Positions 16,690-26,418 of a stretch of DNA of 64,000 nucleotides are shown piece after piece. The position numbers and the translations under genes are program-made. Location: the NCBI GenBank assembly GCA_050258755.1, contig JBLMZI010000005.1:186001-250000 (forward strand). Direction: 5' to 3'. The number at the start of each line of letters is the position of its first letter. Within the stretch, counting starts at the first letter, position 1. Source of the DNA: JBLMZI01 sp050258755 (GTDB taxonomy: Bacteria; Bacillota; Syntrophomonadia; Syntrophomonadales; DTU052). The notes under the pieces are model-generated. The model saw only the letters and a list, made by a program, of their open reading frames with translations. It was not told the DNA's origin and searched no databases.

Positions 16690-18028
16690 AGCGGCGGCCG
16701 CTGTGCAGGGGACGATCAGCGGCGGCCCGGACAATATAAGATTTAATGGGGTTTCAACCGATACCCGCACGCTGCAGAAGGGGCAGCTTTATGTTGCTTT
16801 ATCCGGCGAGCGGTTCGACGGGCACGCATTTCTGGCTCAGGCGTTTGAAAAGGGCGCTGCTGCTGCAATTGTATCGAAACCGGCCGAGGGCTATCCGGTG
16901 ATTCTGGTACAGGATACCCTGGCAGCGCTTCAGAGACTGGCCGCGTATCACCGGTCGTGCTATCATATACCGGTAATTGCTGTTACAGGCAGTGTCGGCA
17001 AAACAACCACCAAAGATCTGCTGGCCGCTTGTTTAGAAGGGCAATATAACACGCTTAAAACCCAGGGGAACCTTAACAATGAGATTGGGGTTCCTTTAAC
17101 CTTGTTGCGGCTTGAGGATGAGCATCGGGTGTGCGTGGTCGAAATGGGAATGCGCGCACTTGGGGAGATTGAACTTCTGGCCAGTATGACGCGTCCGACC
17201 GGAGCGGTCATTGTGAATGTCGACGCGGTTCACCTTGAAACACTTGGAAGTGTGGCCGATGTGGCCCGGGCAAAATGCGAGGTGCTTCCCTATACCGAGG
17301 ACTTTGCAGCCTTGGATGGGGACTCGCCCGAGTTGGCCGGGGCTTCCGGCACGTCCAGAACATATCGGTTCGGTCGAAACCAGACCTGCGATTGGCGGGT
17401 CATTTCGGCCCAATACCGGCATCCGGCAACGATAGTGGATCTGCGGATTGAAGACGAGTCCATTCGGGTGGAACTGCCGCTCCCGGCGGTACACCTTGCT
17501 TCGAACATTGCCGCCGCCGTAGGTGTCGCCCGGTTATTAGGCGTTTCCACTGATGTGATCCGGCGGCAGCTGCTTGCGTTCAGACCGCATGGCGGCAGGC
17601 TGCAAATCGGGGAGGGCATTCGGGACTCGGTTCTGATTGATGATTGTTATAATGCCAGCCCAAGATCCATGATTGCGGCCGTCGAAGCGCTGGCCGCATT
17701 CGGGGGCAGCGGCCGAAAAATAGCGATTCTGGGTGATATGTTCGAGCTTGGCGGGTTTGAATGCGAAGGACATCGGTCGGTGGGCCGGGCGGTCGCGCTG
17801 AATGGTGTTGATCTGCTGGTTACGGTTGGCGAAAAAGCCCGGTGGATTGCAGCCGGTGCTCGAGACAGCGGCTTTCGGGGGACGATTCGGGAAACCGATG
17901 ATGCCGAAGCGGCCCTGGCGGTGATCAAACCGTTCTTACAAGCCAATGACGTAGTCTGGGTGAAGGCGTCGCGGGGAATGAAACTTGAGCGCATCGCACA
18001 GGCCCTCACCAGGCAGGAGGAATCATGA
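16670..18028 (+). CDS. murF: UDP-MurNAc-tripeptide:D-Ala-D-Ala ligase MurF
   Basis: 452 aa from ATG 16670, inside the end of murE, with AAAGGAAG upstream. Adds D-Ala-D-Ala to the UDP-MurNAc tripeptide. The P-loop GSVGKTTTKDLLA is near residue 107, ETQGNLN-type sequence follows (KTQGNLNNEIGVPLTLL), and DCYNASPRSM near residue 325 and LGDMFELG are MurF hallmarks. The stop overlaps the mraY start (ATGA), so murE-murF-mraY are translationally coupled. Confidence 0.97.
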   Translation: MIATLTEAAAAVQGTISGGPDNIRFNGVSTDTRTLQKGQLYVALSGERFDGHAFLAQAFEKGAAAAIVSKPAEGYPVILVQDTLAALQRLAAYHRSCYHIPVIAVTGSVGKTTTKDLLAACLEGQYNTLKTQGNLNNEIGVPLTLLRLEDEHRVCVVEMGMRALGEIELLASMTRPTGAVIVNVDAVHLETLGSVADVARAKCEVLPYTEDFAALDGDSPELAGASGTSRTYRFGRNQTCDWRVISAQYRHPATIVDLRIEDESIRVELPLPAVHLASNIAAAVGVARLLGVSTDVIRRQLLAFRPHGGRLQIGEGIRDSVLIDDCYNASPRSMIAAVEALAAFGGSGRKIAILGDMFELGGFECEGHRSVGRAVALNGVDLLVTVGEKARWIAAGARDSGFRGTIRETDDAEAALAVIKPFLQANDVVWVKASRGMKLERIAQALTRQEES

Positions 18029-19005
18029 ATAACGATCAAATCATGCTCGCAGTAAAAGCTTTGATAATTTCGTTTGGCGTAGCGGTGCTGTTAGGGCCCC
18101 TGGTCATTCCGATGCTGGCCCGGCTCAAGGCCGGTCAGGTGATCCGTGACGACGGCCCGGCCCGACACCTGGGCAAAGCCGGCACGCCAACCATGGGCGG
18201 GATTATGATTATCGCGGCAGTTATTGTCGCCTCAATCTGGGTTGCAGGCCGCAACCGCGAAATCGTATTGTGTTTGGGTGGAATGGTTGCCTTTGGGATT
18301 ATCGGTTTTTTGGATGACTACATCAAAGTGGTCCTGAAACGATCCTTGGGGCTCAGGGCGCGCGAAAAGCTGATAATGCAGCTCTTTTTCGGCCTGCTTT
18401 TTGGGATTGCGCTGGTGTTCGGCCTGTCCCGGGGGACCGAAATCCTGATTCCATTTACCCAGATCACTTTGGATCTTTCCTATTATGTCTACCTGCCGTT
18501 TATCATTTTGGTGTTTATGGGTACGACCAATGGTGTTAATCTCACGGATGGACTGGACGGGTTGGCTGCTGGCGTTACTTTTGTCGTCGCGATTGGATTT
18601 AGCTTGATTGCGATCATGACTTCACAGGGTCCGGTGCTTATTTTTGCCGCGGCGCTGGCCGGTGGGTGCCTGGGTTTTCTTGTATTTAACCGCCATCCCG
18701 CTAAGGTTTTTATGGGAGATACCGGGTCAATGGCGTTGGGCGGAGCGGTGGCCGCGATGGCAGCGATGCTGAAAGCGGAAATCGCCTTGCTTTTGCTGGG
18801 CGGGGTTTATGTCATCGAAACGCTGAGTGTGATTATTCAGATTGCGTCCTTTCAGACCACCGGCCGCCGCGTGTTTTTAATGGCGCCACTGCATCATCAT
18901 TTTGAATTGGCTGGCTGGAAAGAGAAAGAAGTGGTTCGATTGTTCTGGCTGGCCGCGGCCGCGTTTGTGCTGGTGGGGTTGCTGGGATACCGCAACATTG
19001 GGTAG
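18025..19005 (+). CDS. mraY: Phospho-MurNAc-pentapeptide translocase MraY
   Basis: 326 aa, ATG overlapping the murF stop, with AGGAGG upstream. Integral membrane enzyme that transfers phospho-MurNAc-pentapeptide to undecaprenyl phosphate, giving lipid I. About ten hydrophobic segments. Conserved cytoplasmic motifs are HLGKAGTPTMGG (about 51-62), FLDDYIK (about 95-101, the Asp pair), NGVNLTDGLDGLA (about 171-183), FMGDTGSMALGG and the APLHHHFE loop near the C-terminus. Length is normal. Confidence 0.98.
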   Translation: MNNDQIMLAVKALIISFGVAVLLGPLVIPMLARLKAGQVIRDDGPARHLGKAGTPTMGGIMIIAAVIVASIWVAGRNREIVLCLGGMVAFGIIGFLDDYIKVVLKRSLGLRAREKLIMQLFFGLLFGIALVFGLSRGTEILIPFTQITLDLSYYVYLPFIILVFMGTTNGVNLTDGLDGLAAGVTFVVAIGFSLIAIMTSQGPVLIFAAALAGGCLGFLVFNRHPAKVFMGDTGSMALGGAVAAMAAMLKAEIALLLLGGVYVIETLSVIIQIASFQTTGRRVFLMAPLHHHFELAGWKEKEVVRLFWLAAAAFVLVGLLGYRNIG

Positions 19006-19039
19006 TGATTCTAGATTGTATCAGGTTAGGAGTGGGAGT

Positions 19040-20398
19040 TTGGACTGCACAGATCGTCATGTTTTAATTGCCGGGTTAGCCCGAAGCGGCGTTGCCGCCG
19101 CAAAAGCGCTGGCTCGACGGGGAGCGCGGGTTGCGGTTTGCGATGCGAAATCAGCCGAACAACTGCAGGAGGCCATCGCCTTGCTGCCGGAAGGTGTCGT
19201 TTTATATACCGGTCAGATGCCTGATTTCTCGCAGAACCATTTTGATCTTGCGGTGATCAGCCCCGGGGTGCCAATCGACAGCTTGATCGTAACGGCGCTG
19301 AAACAGCACGATGTGCCTGTGATCGGGGAGTTGGAGCTCGCCTATCGCCTGAAAAAGGCGTCGGTGGGTATTATTGCGATCACAGGGACCAATGGCAAGA
19401 CGACCACTACGGCCCTGGTGGAAGATGTGTTAAAACGCAGCGGAATGGCAACGGTTGCGGCAGGAAATATCGGACATCCGCTGGTTGCGGCGATTGAAGA
19501 AATCGATGCCGGAATTATCGCTTGTGAAGTCTCCAGCTTTCAGCTTGAGACCACCGACCAGTTTCACCCGATTGCCAGTGCAATTATCAATATAACGCCG
19601 GATCACCTGGACCGGCACAAGACGATTGAAGGCTATGCTGAGACGAAAATGAAGGTCTTCAGACGGCAGAATCCGGGAGAATATACGGTGCTGAACGCTG
19701 ACGATCCTTGGCTCGCCAAAGCCAATCCGGTCTGCGGGGTCCTGCGGTTTTCCACCAACCGGCCGTTGGAGGACGGTATTTGGGTGGAAAACGGGATGAT
19801 CTGCGCGAAGATCAACGATGTTAGGGAAGAGATCTGCCCCCGAAACCGGGTCCGGCTTCGGGGAAAACACAATCTTGAGAATGTGATGTGTGCGATCGGG
19901 TTGACTCGCAGTGTCGGTATACCTGCCGCGATAATCAGGGAATCACTGGAGCAATTTGGCGGGGTTCGCCATCGAATGGAAGAAGTCAGGGTGCTCGACG
20001 ATGTGCTGTATGTGAACGATTCCAAAGGCACCAACCCGGATTCGACCATTAAGGCGCTTGAATCCTACGAAGCGCCGGTGGTACTGATCGCCGGCGGCCG
20101 TTCCAAGGGAGCCGATTTTACGGAGCTGATGAGTGTCGTTGTCCAGCAGGGCGTAAAGGCGATGGTCTTGGTTGGGGAAGCCCGGAGTATAATTAGAAAC
20201 AAAGCTGAGGAGGCAGGTTTCCCGGCTTTTCATGAAGCGGAAACCTTTGAGGAAGCGGTTGCCCTAGCACGGGATTTGTCTTCACCGGGTGACGTGGTTT
20301 TGCTCTCACCAGCCTGTGCAAGTTGGGATATGTTTAAAAATTTCGAGGAACGGGGCGACCTGTTCTGCGATATCGTTCGATCCTTTAAGGGGAGATAG
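19040..20398 (+). CDS. murD: UDP-MurNAc-L-Ala:D-Glu ligase MurD
   Basis: 452 aa from TTG 19040 with AGGAG 7 bases upstream; longer in-frame reading back into mraY is not supported. Adds D-glutamate to UDP-MurNAc-L-Ala. The N-terminal Rossmann part has VLIAGLARSGVAAAKAL; the P-loop ITGTNGKTTTTALVE is near residue 115; HRMEEV, NDSKGTNPDSTIKAL and LIAGGRSKGADF are standard MurD sequence. ftsW begins 3 bases after the stop. Confidence 0.97.
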   Translation: MDCTDRHVLIAGLARSGVAAAKALARRGARVAVCDAKSAEQLQEAIALLPEGVVLYTGQMPDFSQNHFDLAVISPGVPIDSLIVTALKQHDVPVIGELELAYRLKKASVGIIAITGTNGKTTTTALVEDVLKRSGMATVAAGNIGHPLVAAIEEIDAGIIACEVSSFQLETTDQFHPIASAIINITPDHLDRHKTIEGYAETKMKVFRRQNPGEYTVLNADDPWLAKANPVCGVLRFSTNRPLEDGIWVENGMICAKINDVREEICPRNRVRLRGKHNLENVMCAIGLTRSVGIPAAIIRESLEQFGGVRHRMEEVRVLDDVLYVNDSKGTNPDSTIKALESYEAPVVLIAGGRSKGADFTELMSVVVQQGVKAMVLVGEARSIIRNKAEEAGFPAFHEAETFEEAVALARDLSSPGDVVLLSPACASWDMFKNFEERGDLFCDIVRSFKGR

Positions 20399-20401
20399 GT
20401 T

Positions 20402-21505
20402 ATGCGTCTCAGGGAGGGTCCGCCGGATTTTGTACTTTTTATGGTCACCGTGATTCTGGTCTGTATCGGACTGATCATGGTCTTCAGCGCCAGTGCGGTG
20501 ACATCGAGCGCGCGGTATGATGATGCCTATTATTTTGCGAAGAAGCAAGTGATCTGGGCTGTGATCAGTTTTCTGGGACTTGCGCTCGCAATGCGTTTCC
20601 GGTACGAAAAGCTGAAAGACCTGGGGAAACCGCTTATTCTACTGGCTATTTTCTTTTTGATTGTGGTGCGTATTCCTGGTATTGGCCATCTGGTAAACGG
20701 ATCGTACCGAAATATTGCGCTGGGACCGTTTAATTTCACGCCATCCGAGTTCGCGAAAATCTGTCTGGTACTTTTTTTATCGGCCAATCTAGCCAGGCAT
20801 TATCAGGTCGTACGCAACTTTACCACCGGACTTGCGCCTTATCTGGGCCTGGTGGGGCTGCTCTGCGGGCTGATCATGCTGCAGCCTGACCTTGGCTCGG
20901 CCCTGGTGATAGCCGGAACCGGATACTGCATGCTGCTGGTCGCTGGCGCCAGATTTTCGCATATGGGGCTGCTGGCATTGGTGGGTGTTTTATTGATTGT
21001 TCTGGCGATTCAGCTGGAGCCGTATCGGGCCGCCCGGCTGATGGCATTCTGGGATCCATGGAAGTACCCGGCCAACGAGGGATTTCAGACCATCCAGTCG
21101 CTTTATGCGCTGGGTTCTGGCGGACTGTTCGGCGTGGGTCTTGGGCAAAGCCGGCAGAAGTTTTTCTATCTGCCTGAGCAGCATACCGACTTTATTTTTG
21201 CCATTTTGGGCGAGGAATTAGGGCTGCTCGGCGTGCTGGTTGTGCTCAGCCTGTTTTTCGTTTTTGCCTGGCGTGGGTTCAGAATCGCCCTGAAAGCGCC
21301 GGACACGTTCGGGAGTTTGCTCTCGGCCGGGATCACCATGATGATCATTATTCAGGCAGTAATCAATCTCGGGGTTGTTTCCGGCGCACTGCCGGTCACC
21401 GGGATCCCGCTGCCCTTTATCTCTTATGGCGGATCGTCGCTGATGTTTACCCTGGCGGCCGTCGGCCTGCTGTTGAATATCTCGCGCTATGCCAACGCCC
21501 GATGA
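20402..21505 (+). CDS. ftsW: Lipid II polymerase of the SEDS family (FtsW/SpoVE)
   Basis: 367 aa, ATG with AAGGGGAG upstream. Polytopic SEDS glycosyltransferase that polymerises lipid II and works with the class B PBP encoded nearby. About ten membrane segments; the N-terminal VFSASAVTS, FTPSEFAKI (about 115-123), LQPDLGSALV with the catalytic-type aspartate, and the C-terminal VTGIPLPFISYGGSS are diagnostic. Located between murD and murG, the place of SpoVE in Bacillus; with no second copy in the window, a joint division and cortex role is possible. Its end overlaps the upstream part of the murG reading frame but not the chosen murG start. Confidence 0.95.
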   Translation: MRLREGPPDFVLFMVTVILVCIGLIMVFSASAVTSSARYDDAYYFAKKQVIWAVISFLGLALAMRFRYEKLKDLGKPLILLAIFFLIVVRIPGIGHLVNGSYRNIALGPFNFTPSEFAKICLVLFLSANLARHYQVVRNFTTGLAPYLGLVGLLCGLIMLQPDLGSALVIAGTGYCMLLVAGARFSHMGLLALVGVLLIVLAIQLEPYRAARLMAFWDPWKYPANEGFQTIQSLYALGSGGLFGVGLGQSRQKFFYLPEQHTDFIFAILGEELGLLGVLVVLSLFFVFAWRGFRIALKAPDTFGSLLSAGITMMIIIQAVINLGVVSGALPVTGIPLPFISYGGSSLMFTLAAVGLLLNISRYANAR

Positions 21506-21521
21506 AAGGAGTCGTCGGTCT

Positions 21522-22613
21522 TTGAAAGTTGTACTGGCTGGAGGGGGCACTGGCGGTCATATTTACCCGGCTCTGGCAATCGCGCAGGGCATTGTGGCAA
21601 AATGGCCGAACAGTGAAATCTTGTTTATCGGGACGAGCAAAGGGCTGGAAGCATCCATCATTCCGGAAACCGGAATGACACTGAAGATGATTTCAGCTGA
21701 AGGGTTGGACCGAAGCTCGATGATTCGGGCCCTGGGATCGGCGTTAAAAGTCCCGGTCGGTTTCTGGCAGGCCCGTAATATCATGAAGGATTTTGGTCCC
21801 GACATTGTGATAGGAACCGGCGGCTATGTTTCGTATCCGACAGTGCTCGCGGGTACGATCATGGGAATTCGGACGGTCATTCATGAGCAGAATGCGCTTC
21901 CCGGGCTGGCCAACAAAGCGCTTGCCAGAAGGGTTGATTCGGTTTTGCTGACTTTTCGTGAGGCGAGCCGATACCTGAACGCGAAGAATATCAAACTGAC
22001 CGGATTGCCGGTACGGCCTGAGATTGCGACGGCGGACCGGGCTTCGGCGATGGAGCGGCTTGAACTCAACCCGGACAGGTTTACCCTGGTAGCCTTCGGC
22101 GGGAGCCGGGGCGCAATGAGCCTGAACAGAGCCGTGCTTGGCCTTGTCGATAAATATAGAGCGACCAATATTCAAATTGTGTGGATTACTGGAGATAATA
22201 ACTACCGGGATGTCATGGCGGCGCTGGGCGGGCAAGTTCCGGAAGGGGTTCGGATTCTCCCGTTCATGTTTGATATGGAAAATGCGCTGGCAGCCGCCGA
22301 TCTGGCGGTATGCCGGGCTGGGGCGGCCACGATTGCAGAACTTGGGGTCCGCGGGGTACCGGCCATTCTTGTGCCATACCCGTACGCGGCGGAAAATCAC
22401 CAGGAAAAAAATGCGCGGGCGCTGCAGAAGAAGGGCGCGGCATTGATGATTATCGACGAATATCTTGAGCCGGAGAGCCTGTTTGCGAAGATTGAAGAGC
22501 TTCGAAGCAACAAATTCAGACTGACCAGAATGGGGCAGCTGATGCGGGAAGAAGGCCATCCAGAGGCGTTGGAAAGCATTCTGCAGGTGGTTGAGAATTT
22601 AGTCACGGCTTAG
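21522..22613 (+). CDS. murG: UDP-GlcNAc:lipid I GlcNAc transferase MurG
   Basis: 363 aa from TTG 21522; AAAGGAG lies 10 bases upstream, whereas the earlier in-frame ATG 21489 sits within ftsW and lacks a site. Converts lipid I to lipid II on the inner face of the membrane. The N-terminus reads LKVVLAGGGTGGHIYPALA, the glycine-rich loop; IGTGGYVSYPTVLA, HEQNALPGLAN and the donor-binding CRAGAATIAEL with PYPYAAENHQEKNA are all present. Length is normal. A 200-base gap without clear signals separates it from murC. Confidence 0.97.
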   Translation: MKVVLAGGGTGGHIYPALAIAQGIVAKWPNSEILFIGTSKGLEASIIPETGMTLKMISAEGLDRSSMIRALGSALKVPVGFWQARNIMKDFGPDIVIGTGGYVSYPTVLAGTIMGIRTVIHEQNALPGLANKALARRVDSVLLTFREASRYLNAKNIKLTGLPVRPEIATADRASAMERLELNPDRFTLVAFGGSRGAMSLNRAVLGLVDKYRATNIQIVWITGDNNYRDVMAALGGQVPEGVRILPFMFDMENALAAADLAVCRAGAATIAELGVRGVPAILVPYPYAAENHQEKNARALQKKGAALMIIDEYLEPESLFAKIEELRSNKFRLTRMGQLMREEGHPEALESILQVVENLVTA

Positions 22614-22815
22614 ACGAAAGTCACCACTTTTGTTAATATGGCATAGTATGAATTGAAATCAGCTTGAAAGAAAAGCCGGTTCTTCGTGGAATCAGGTCGG
22701 ACGACGCAAGCTAAAAGCGGCGGATGGCGGCCTCCGTGATTGAACACACTTGTTTCATAGATATTCGTGCTGACGGAAAAACATGATTCCACCGAAATGC
22801 AAGGAGTTGGGACCC

Positions 22816-24210
22816 TTGACCGTTGAGATCGGAAATAGGATACACATGGTCGGCGTTGGAGGTGCCGGAATGAGCGGGTTGGCCCGGATTCTGAATGATT
22901 TGGGCTGTCAGGTCACCGGCTCTGACGTGAAGAAAAGCGACACCACCGAACGGTTGGAGAAATCAGGAATACGGACGTTTCAAGGTCATTCCTCGGCCTA
23001 TGTCGATCATGATACTGATTTAGTGGTTCGTTCAACCGCGATTCCTGATTCGAATCCGGAGGTTAAGAAAGCGGTTCGAATCGGCGTGCCGGTCATCAAG
23101 CGAGGGCAGATGCTGGCAATGCTATTCAATCGCAAGCAGGGCATTGCCGTCTCCGGTGCACACGGGAAAACGACCACGACGTCGATGATTGCCGTCATGC
23201 TTGAAGAGAACGGGTATGATCCATCATTTATGATTGGCGGGGAACTGAAAAACACCAACATAGGGGCTAAACTCGGTCAGGGCGATTATTTTGTCGCCGA
23301 AGCCGATGAGAGTGACGCATCCTTTCTGCTTCTCAATCCACTGGCTTCGGTCGTGACCAACGTTGAGGACGATCATCTTGATTTCTATCATTCGCTGGAA
23401 AATCTGAAGGCCGCTTTTCACCAGTTTACCGGACAGGTGAAGCCCGGCGGCTTTTCGGTGCTTTATCACGGTGACCCGTTTTTGCGCGGCATGAAGAAAG
23501 ACTATAAACATCTGATCTACTACGGGTTAAATCCTGAAGCGGATTATTACGCGGATGACATCGTTAAACAGGGCTGGGGCGCTTCCTTTACCGTCTATCG
23601 GCGCGGCGAGAGCATGGGTCGCATCAACTTGACTATTCCGGGACAGCACAATATCCTGAACGCGCTGGCCGCGGTTGCACTGGGCACAGAGCTTGGGCTT
23701 GATTTCCACGGCATCCGGCAGAGCCTGCACCGTTTCCAGGGGGCCAAACGGCGATTCCAGGTGATTGGACAGGTGGATGGCATCACGATTCTTGATGACT
23801 ATGCGCACCATCCGACGGAAGTCGAGGCGACGATTGAGGCCGTCAGACAATTTCATGATCACCGCCTGATTGTTGTGTTTCAACCGCACCGTTACAGCCG
23901 TACGCGGCAGATGGGTGAGCAATTCGGCCCGGCTTTCCGGAGCTCCGATCTTTTGATCGTGACCGATGTATATGGCGCTGGAGAAGAGCCAATCGCAGAC
24001 GTGACCGGGGAAATTGTGTACCAGGCCGCGATCGAAAATGGATGCAACGCGATTTATGAATCAGACAGCGAAAAGATACTCGCCTATTTACAAGGCGAAA
24101 CCCGTACCGGTGATTTCGTGATGTTTATGGGAGCCGGCGATATCTGGAAACTTGGGGAACGTGCGAAGGAGGTTCTGACAGCCTACCATTCCCTGAGCAG
24201 CGGCTCGTAA
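22816..24210 (+). CDS. murC: UDP-MurNAc:L-alanine ligase MurC
   Basis: 464 aa from TTG 22816, 9 bases after AAGGAG; ATG 22783, 11 codons upstream, lies before that site and is less likely. First Mur ligase, adding L-Ala to UDP-MurNAc. MVGVGGAGMSGLARIL (about 11-26) binds the UDP substrate; the P-loop VSGAHGKTTTTSM is near residue 114; EADESDASF, DDYAHHPTEVEA and FQPHRYSRT follow in order. In this cluster murC stands between murG and murA, where many relatives have murB; no murB or ddl gene is visible in the window. Confidence 0.97.
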   Translation: MTVEIGNRIHMVGVGGAGMSGLARILNDLGCQVTGSDVKKSDTTERLEKSGIRTFQGHSSAYVDHDTDLVVRSTAIPDSNPEVKKAVRIGVPVIKRGQMLAMLFNRKQGIAVSGAHGKTTTTSMIAVMLEENGYDPSFMIGGELKNTNIGAKLGQGDYFVAEADESDASFLLLNPLASVVTNVEDDHLDFYHSLENLKAAFHQFTGQVKPGGFSVLYHGDPFLRGMKKDYKHLIYYGLNPEADYYADDIVKQGWGASFTVYRRGESMGRINLTIPGQHNILNALAAVALGTELGLDFHGIRQSLHRFQGAKRRFQVIGQVDGITILDDYAHHPTEVEATIEAVRQFHDHRLIVVFQPHRYSRTRQMGEQFGPAFRSSDLLIVTDVYGAGEEPIADVTGEIVYQAAIENGCNAIYESDSEKILAYLQGETRTGDFVMFMGAGDIWKLGERAKEVLTAYHSLSSGS

Positions 24211-24338
24211 ATAAAGCTTAAAAGGCATTCCTCAAAATTCCGCGGTAATCAACCTTCCACATACCTGCTCATGCTTTTACAATGACACCATGCGATATTT
24301 GCGAGCCGCCGTGTTCAAAGACCGGCGGAGGTGCGACC

Positions 24339-25595
24339 TTGGAAAAAATTATTATTAACGGCAGGGCTCGGGTGTCGGGCCGGGTCAGGATCAGCGGATC
24401 CAAAAACGCCACCCTGCCGATTATGGCAGCTTGTCTGCTGACAGACCAGCCCTGTGTCCTGCATCACGTGCCTGACCTGGAAGACGTTCATGTCATGGAG
24501 GAAGTGCTTTCCGGCATGGGCGCATCCGTAAAAAGGGAACAAGACACGTTGGTGATTCATTGCCAGCAGATTCATTCCTTTGACGTCCCGGACGAGCAAA
24601 CACGGCGAATGCGAGCGTCGAATCTGGTCATGGGCGCCCTATTGGGCCGTTTTCACCAGGCTCGGGTATCTTATCCGGGCGGGTGTGCCATCGGGCAGCG
24701 TCCCATGGATATTCATATCAAGGGATTCCGTGAATTGGGCTATGAAATCGCTGAGGAGTACGGCTTTTTGATCGGTAAAACCGATCGGATGCCAGGTGGC
24801 GACATCCTGCTCGATTTTCCCAGTGTCGGCGCCACCGAAAACCTGATGATGGCGTCAGCGATCTCCAATCAGCACACGGTCATTCGAAATGCGGCCCGGG
24901 AACCCGAAATTGTCGATCTGCAAAATTTTCTAAACCGAATGGGTGCGCGAATCCGCGGCGCCGGGTTAGATACCATCCGAATCGAGGGCGTTCCCGAACT
25001 GATTGGGGTCGAACACGAAGTGATTCCGGATCGGATCGAGGCGGGAACCTATATCGCGCTGGCAGTGGCAACCGGGGGCGATGTGATCCTGGAAAACATT
25101 GTGATTGAACATCTTGAACCGATCATCGCGAAATTGAAGGAAACGGGCGCTTCCATTACACGAAGCAATGGGCGGGCCCTCCGGGTGGTTGCGCCAGGCA
25201 AACTGCGGGCTGTGGACGTGAAAACAATGCCGTACCCTGGGTTTCCAACCGATATGCAGCCTCAGATGATGGCTTTGCTGGGGCTTGCCGATGGAACCAG
25301 CGTGGTCGTTGAGACAATTTTCGAAAACCGGTTTATGCATGTCAGCGAATTGTGCCGTATGGGGGCCGATATCCGGGTGGAGGGCCGGGCTGCGGTGATT
25401 CGGGGCACACGGGACTATCAGGGAGCCCGGGTTGAAGCGACCGACCTCAGAGCAGGAGCTGCCTTGATCCTGGCTGGTACCACGGCTGAAGGGCAGACTG
25501 TCATCGAAAATGCCGGGCATATCTTCCGGGGTTATGAAAAGCTGGAAGAGAAACTCGGGATGTTGGGGATTTCGGCTCAGATCATCAGGAAATAA
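24339..25595 (+). CDS. murA: UDP-GlcNAc 1-carboxyvinyltransferase MurA
   Basis: 418 aa from TTG 24339, 7 bases after CGGAGGT; this gives the canonical N-terminus MEKIIINGRARVSGRVRISG. EPSP-synthase-fold enzyme committing UDP-GlcNAc to peptidoglycan by transfer of enolpyruvate from PEP. The SGSKNA-type motif reads ISGSKNATLP, and the fosfomycin-targeted cysteine is present at residue 116 in PGGCAIGQRP. TDMQPQMMAL and the final GYEKLEEKLGMLG are typical. The last gene before the ftsQ promoter. Confidence 0.97.
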   Translation: MEKIIINGRARVSGRVRISGSKNATLPIMAACLLTDQPCVLHHVPDLEDVHVMEEVLSGMGASVKREQDTLVIHCQQIHSFDVPDEQTRRMRASNLVMGALLGRFHQARVSYPGGCAIGQRPMDIHIKGFRELGYEIAEEYGFLIGKTDRMPGGDILLDFPSVGATENLMMASAISNQHTVIRNAAREPEIVDLQNFLNRMGARIRGAGLDTIRIEGVPELIGVEHEVIPDRIEAGTYIALAVATGGDVILENIVIEHLEPIIAKLKETGASITRSNGRALRVVAPGKLRAVDVKTMPYPGFPTDMQPQMMALLGLADGTSVVVETIFENRFMHVSELCRMGADIRVEGRAAVIRGTRDYQGARVEATDLRAGAALILAGTTAEGQTVIENAGHIFRGYEKLEEKLGMLGISAQIIRK

Positions 25596-25611
25596 CTGGT
25601 GCATTTGATGG

Positions 25612-25640
25612 TTCACCCTCGGCCGGAAATCTGGTATAAT
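25612..25640 (+). promoter_or_regulatory. Possible sigma-A promoter ahead of ftsQ
   Basis: TTCACC (25612-25617), 17 bases, a perfect TATAAT (25635-25640), 33 bases upstream of the ftsQ GTG. The -35 is poor; the -10 is convincing. Confidence 0.5.
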
Positions 25641-25673
25641 TTCTCTTGAAACTGGGCGAGGGAGAACCGAAAC

Positions 25674-26408
25674 GTGGCAGTCAGGCGCAAACGATCAAAA
25701 AAGCCAATACTCTCATTGCTTCTGTTTCTTTCGGTTCTTGTTGCTTTGTATTTTTTTCTTCACAGCTCGCTTTTCCTGATTCAGAAGGTTTTTGTATCCG
25801 GTAACCGGGTTGTGTCGGCAAATGAAATCCTGAAACTTTCCGGCATCCGAGCCGGTTCCAATATTTTTGACATGAAGGGGACCGCTGCGGCCAAAGCGAT
25901 TATGATTATTCCGCGGGTAAAGGTGGCCGAAGTGATCCGGCACTTGCCTAACGAAGTTGAAATCACGATTACCGAGCGAAAACCGTGGGCGTACGTGATT
26001 CATGGCAGTGACCTGCTTGTCATCGACGACGAAGGGGTCTGCATCGAAAAAAACATGCCACTGGAAAAGTACGATCTGCCGATTATTACCTTCGAGGGTA
26101 CGCCTGCCAGGGTGAAAGAAGGCCAGCGTCTCAATTCCAAGGCGGTAAAAACGGTTCGCAAACTCATCCTTGCCCTGCCTCGGCCGATCGCGGCCGTAAT
26201 ATCTGATTACCACTGTGATGCTAAGGGACAAGTATTTTTCTACACCGTGGACGGAACCGAAGTACGCTTCGGCGGGATGGAACGGCTTCCCGAAAAAATC
26301 CGTCTGTTAACCAATGCGCTCAACTTAAAAAAGCCCGATGGAAGCGAACAGCCTTTGCGGTATGTTGATCTGCGCTACAAAGGATTACCGGTTATTCGAT
26401 ATAAATGA
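25674..26408 (+). CDS. ftsQ: Cell division protein FtsQ/DivIB
   Basis: 244 aa, GTG start with GAGGGAGAA upstream. Bitopic septal protein: a basic cytoplasmic start (VRRKRSKKP), one membrane helix (about 12-30), then a POTRA domain (about 32-102, beginning IQKVFVSGNRVVSANEILKLSGI) and the beta-rich FtsQ/DivIB domain. It scaffolds FtsL and the DivIC-type partner at the septum. The stop is 10 bases before the DUF881 gene, so the two are co-transcribed. Confidence 0.92.
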   Translation: MAVRRKRSKKPILSLLLFLSVLVALYFFLHSSLFLIQKVFVSGNRVVSANEILKLSGIRAGSNIFDMKGTAAAKAIMIIPRVKVAEVIRHLPNEVEITITERKPWAYVIHGSDLLVIDDEGVCIEKNMPLEKYDLPIITFEGTPARVKEGQRLNSKAVKTVRKLILALPRPIAAVISDYHCDAKGQVFFYTVDGTEVRFGGMERLPEKIRLLTNALNLKKPDGSEQPLRYVDLRYKGLPVIRYK

Positions 26409-26418
26409 GGTGAAAGAC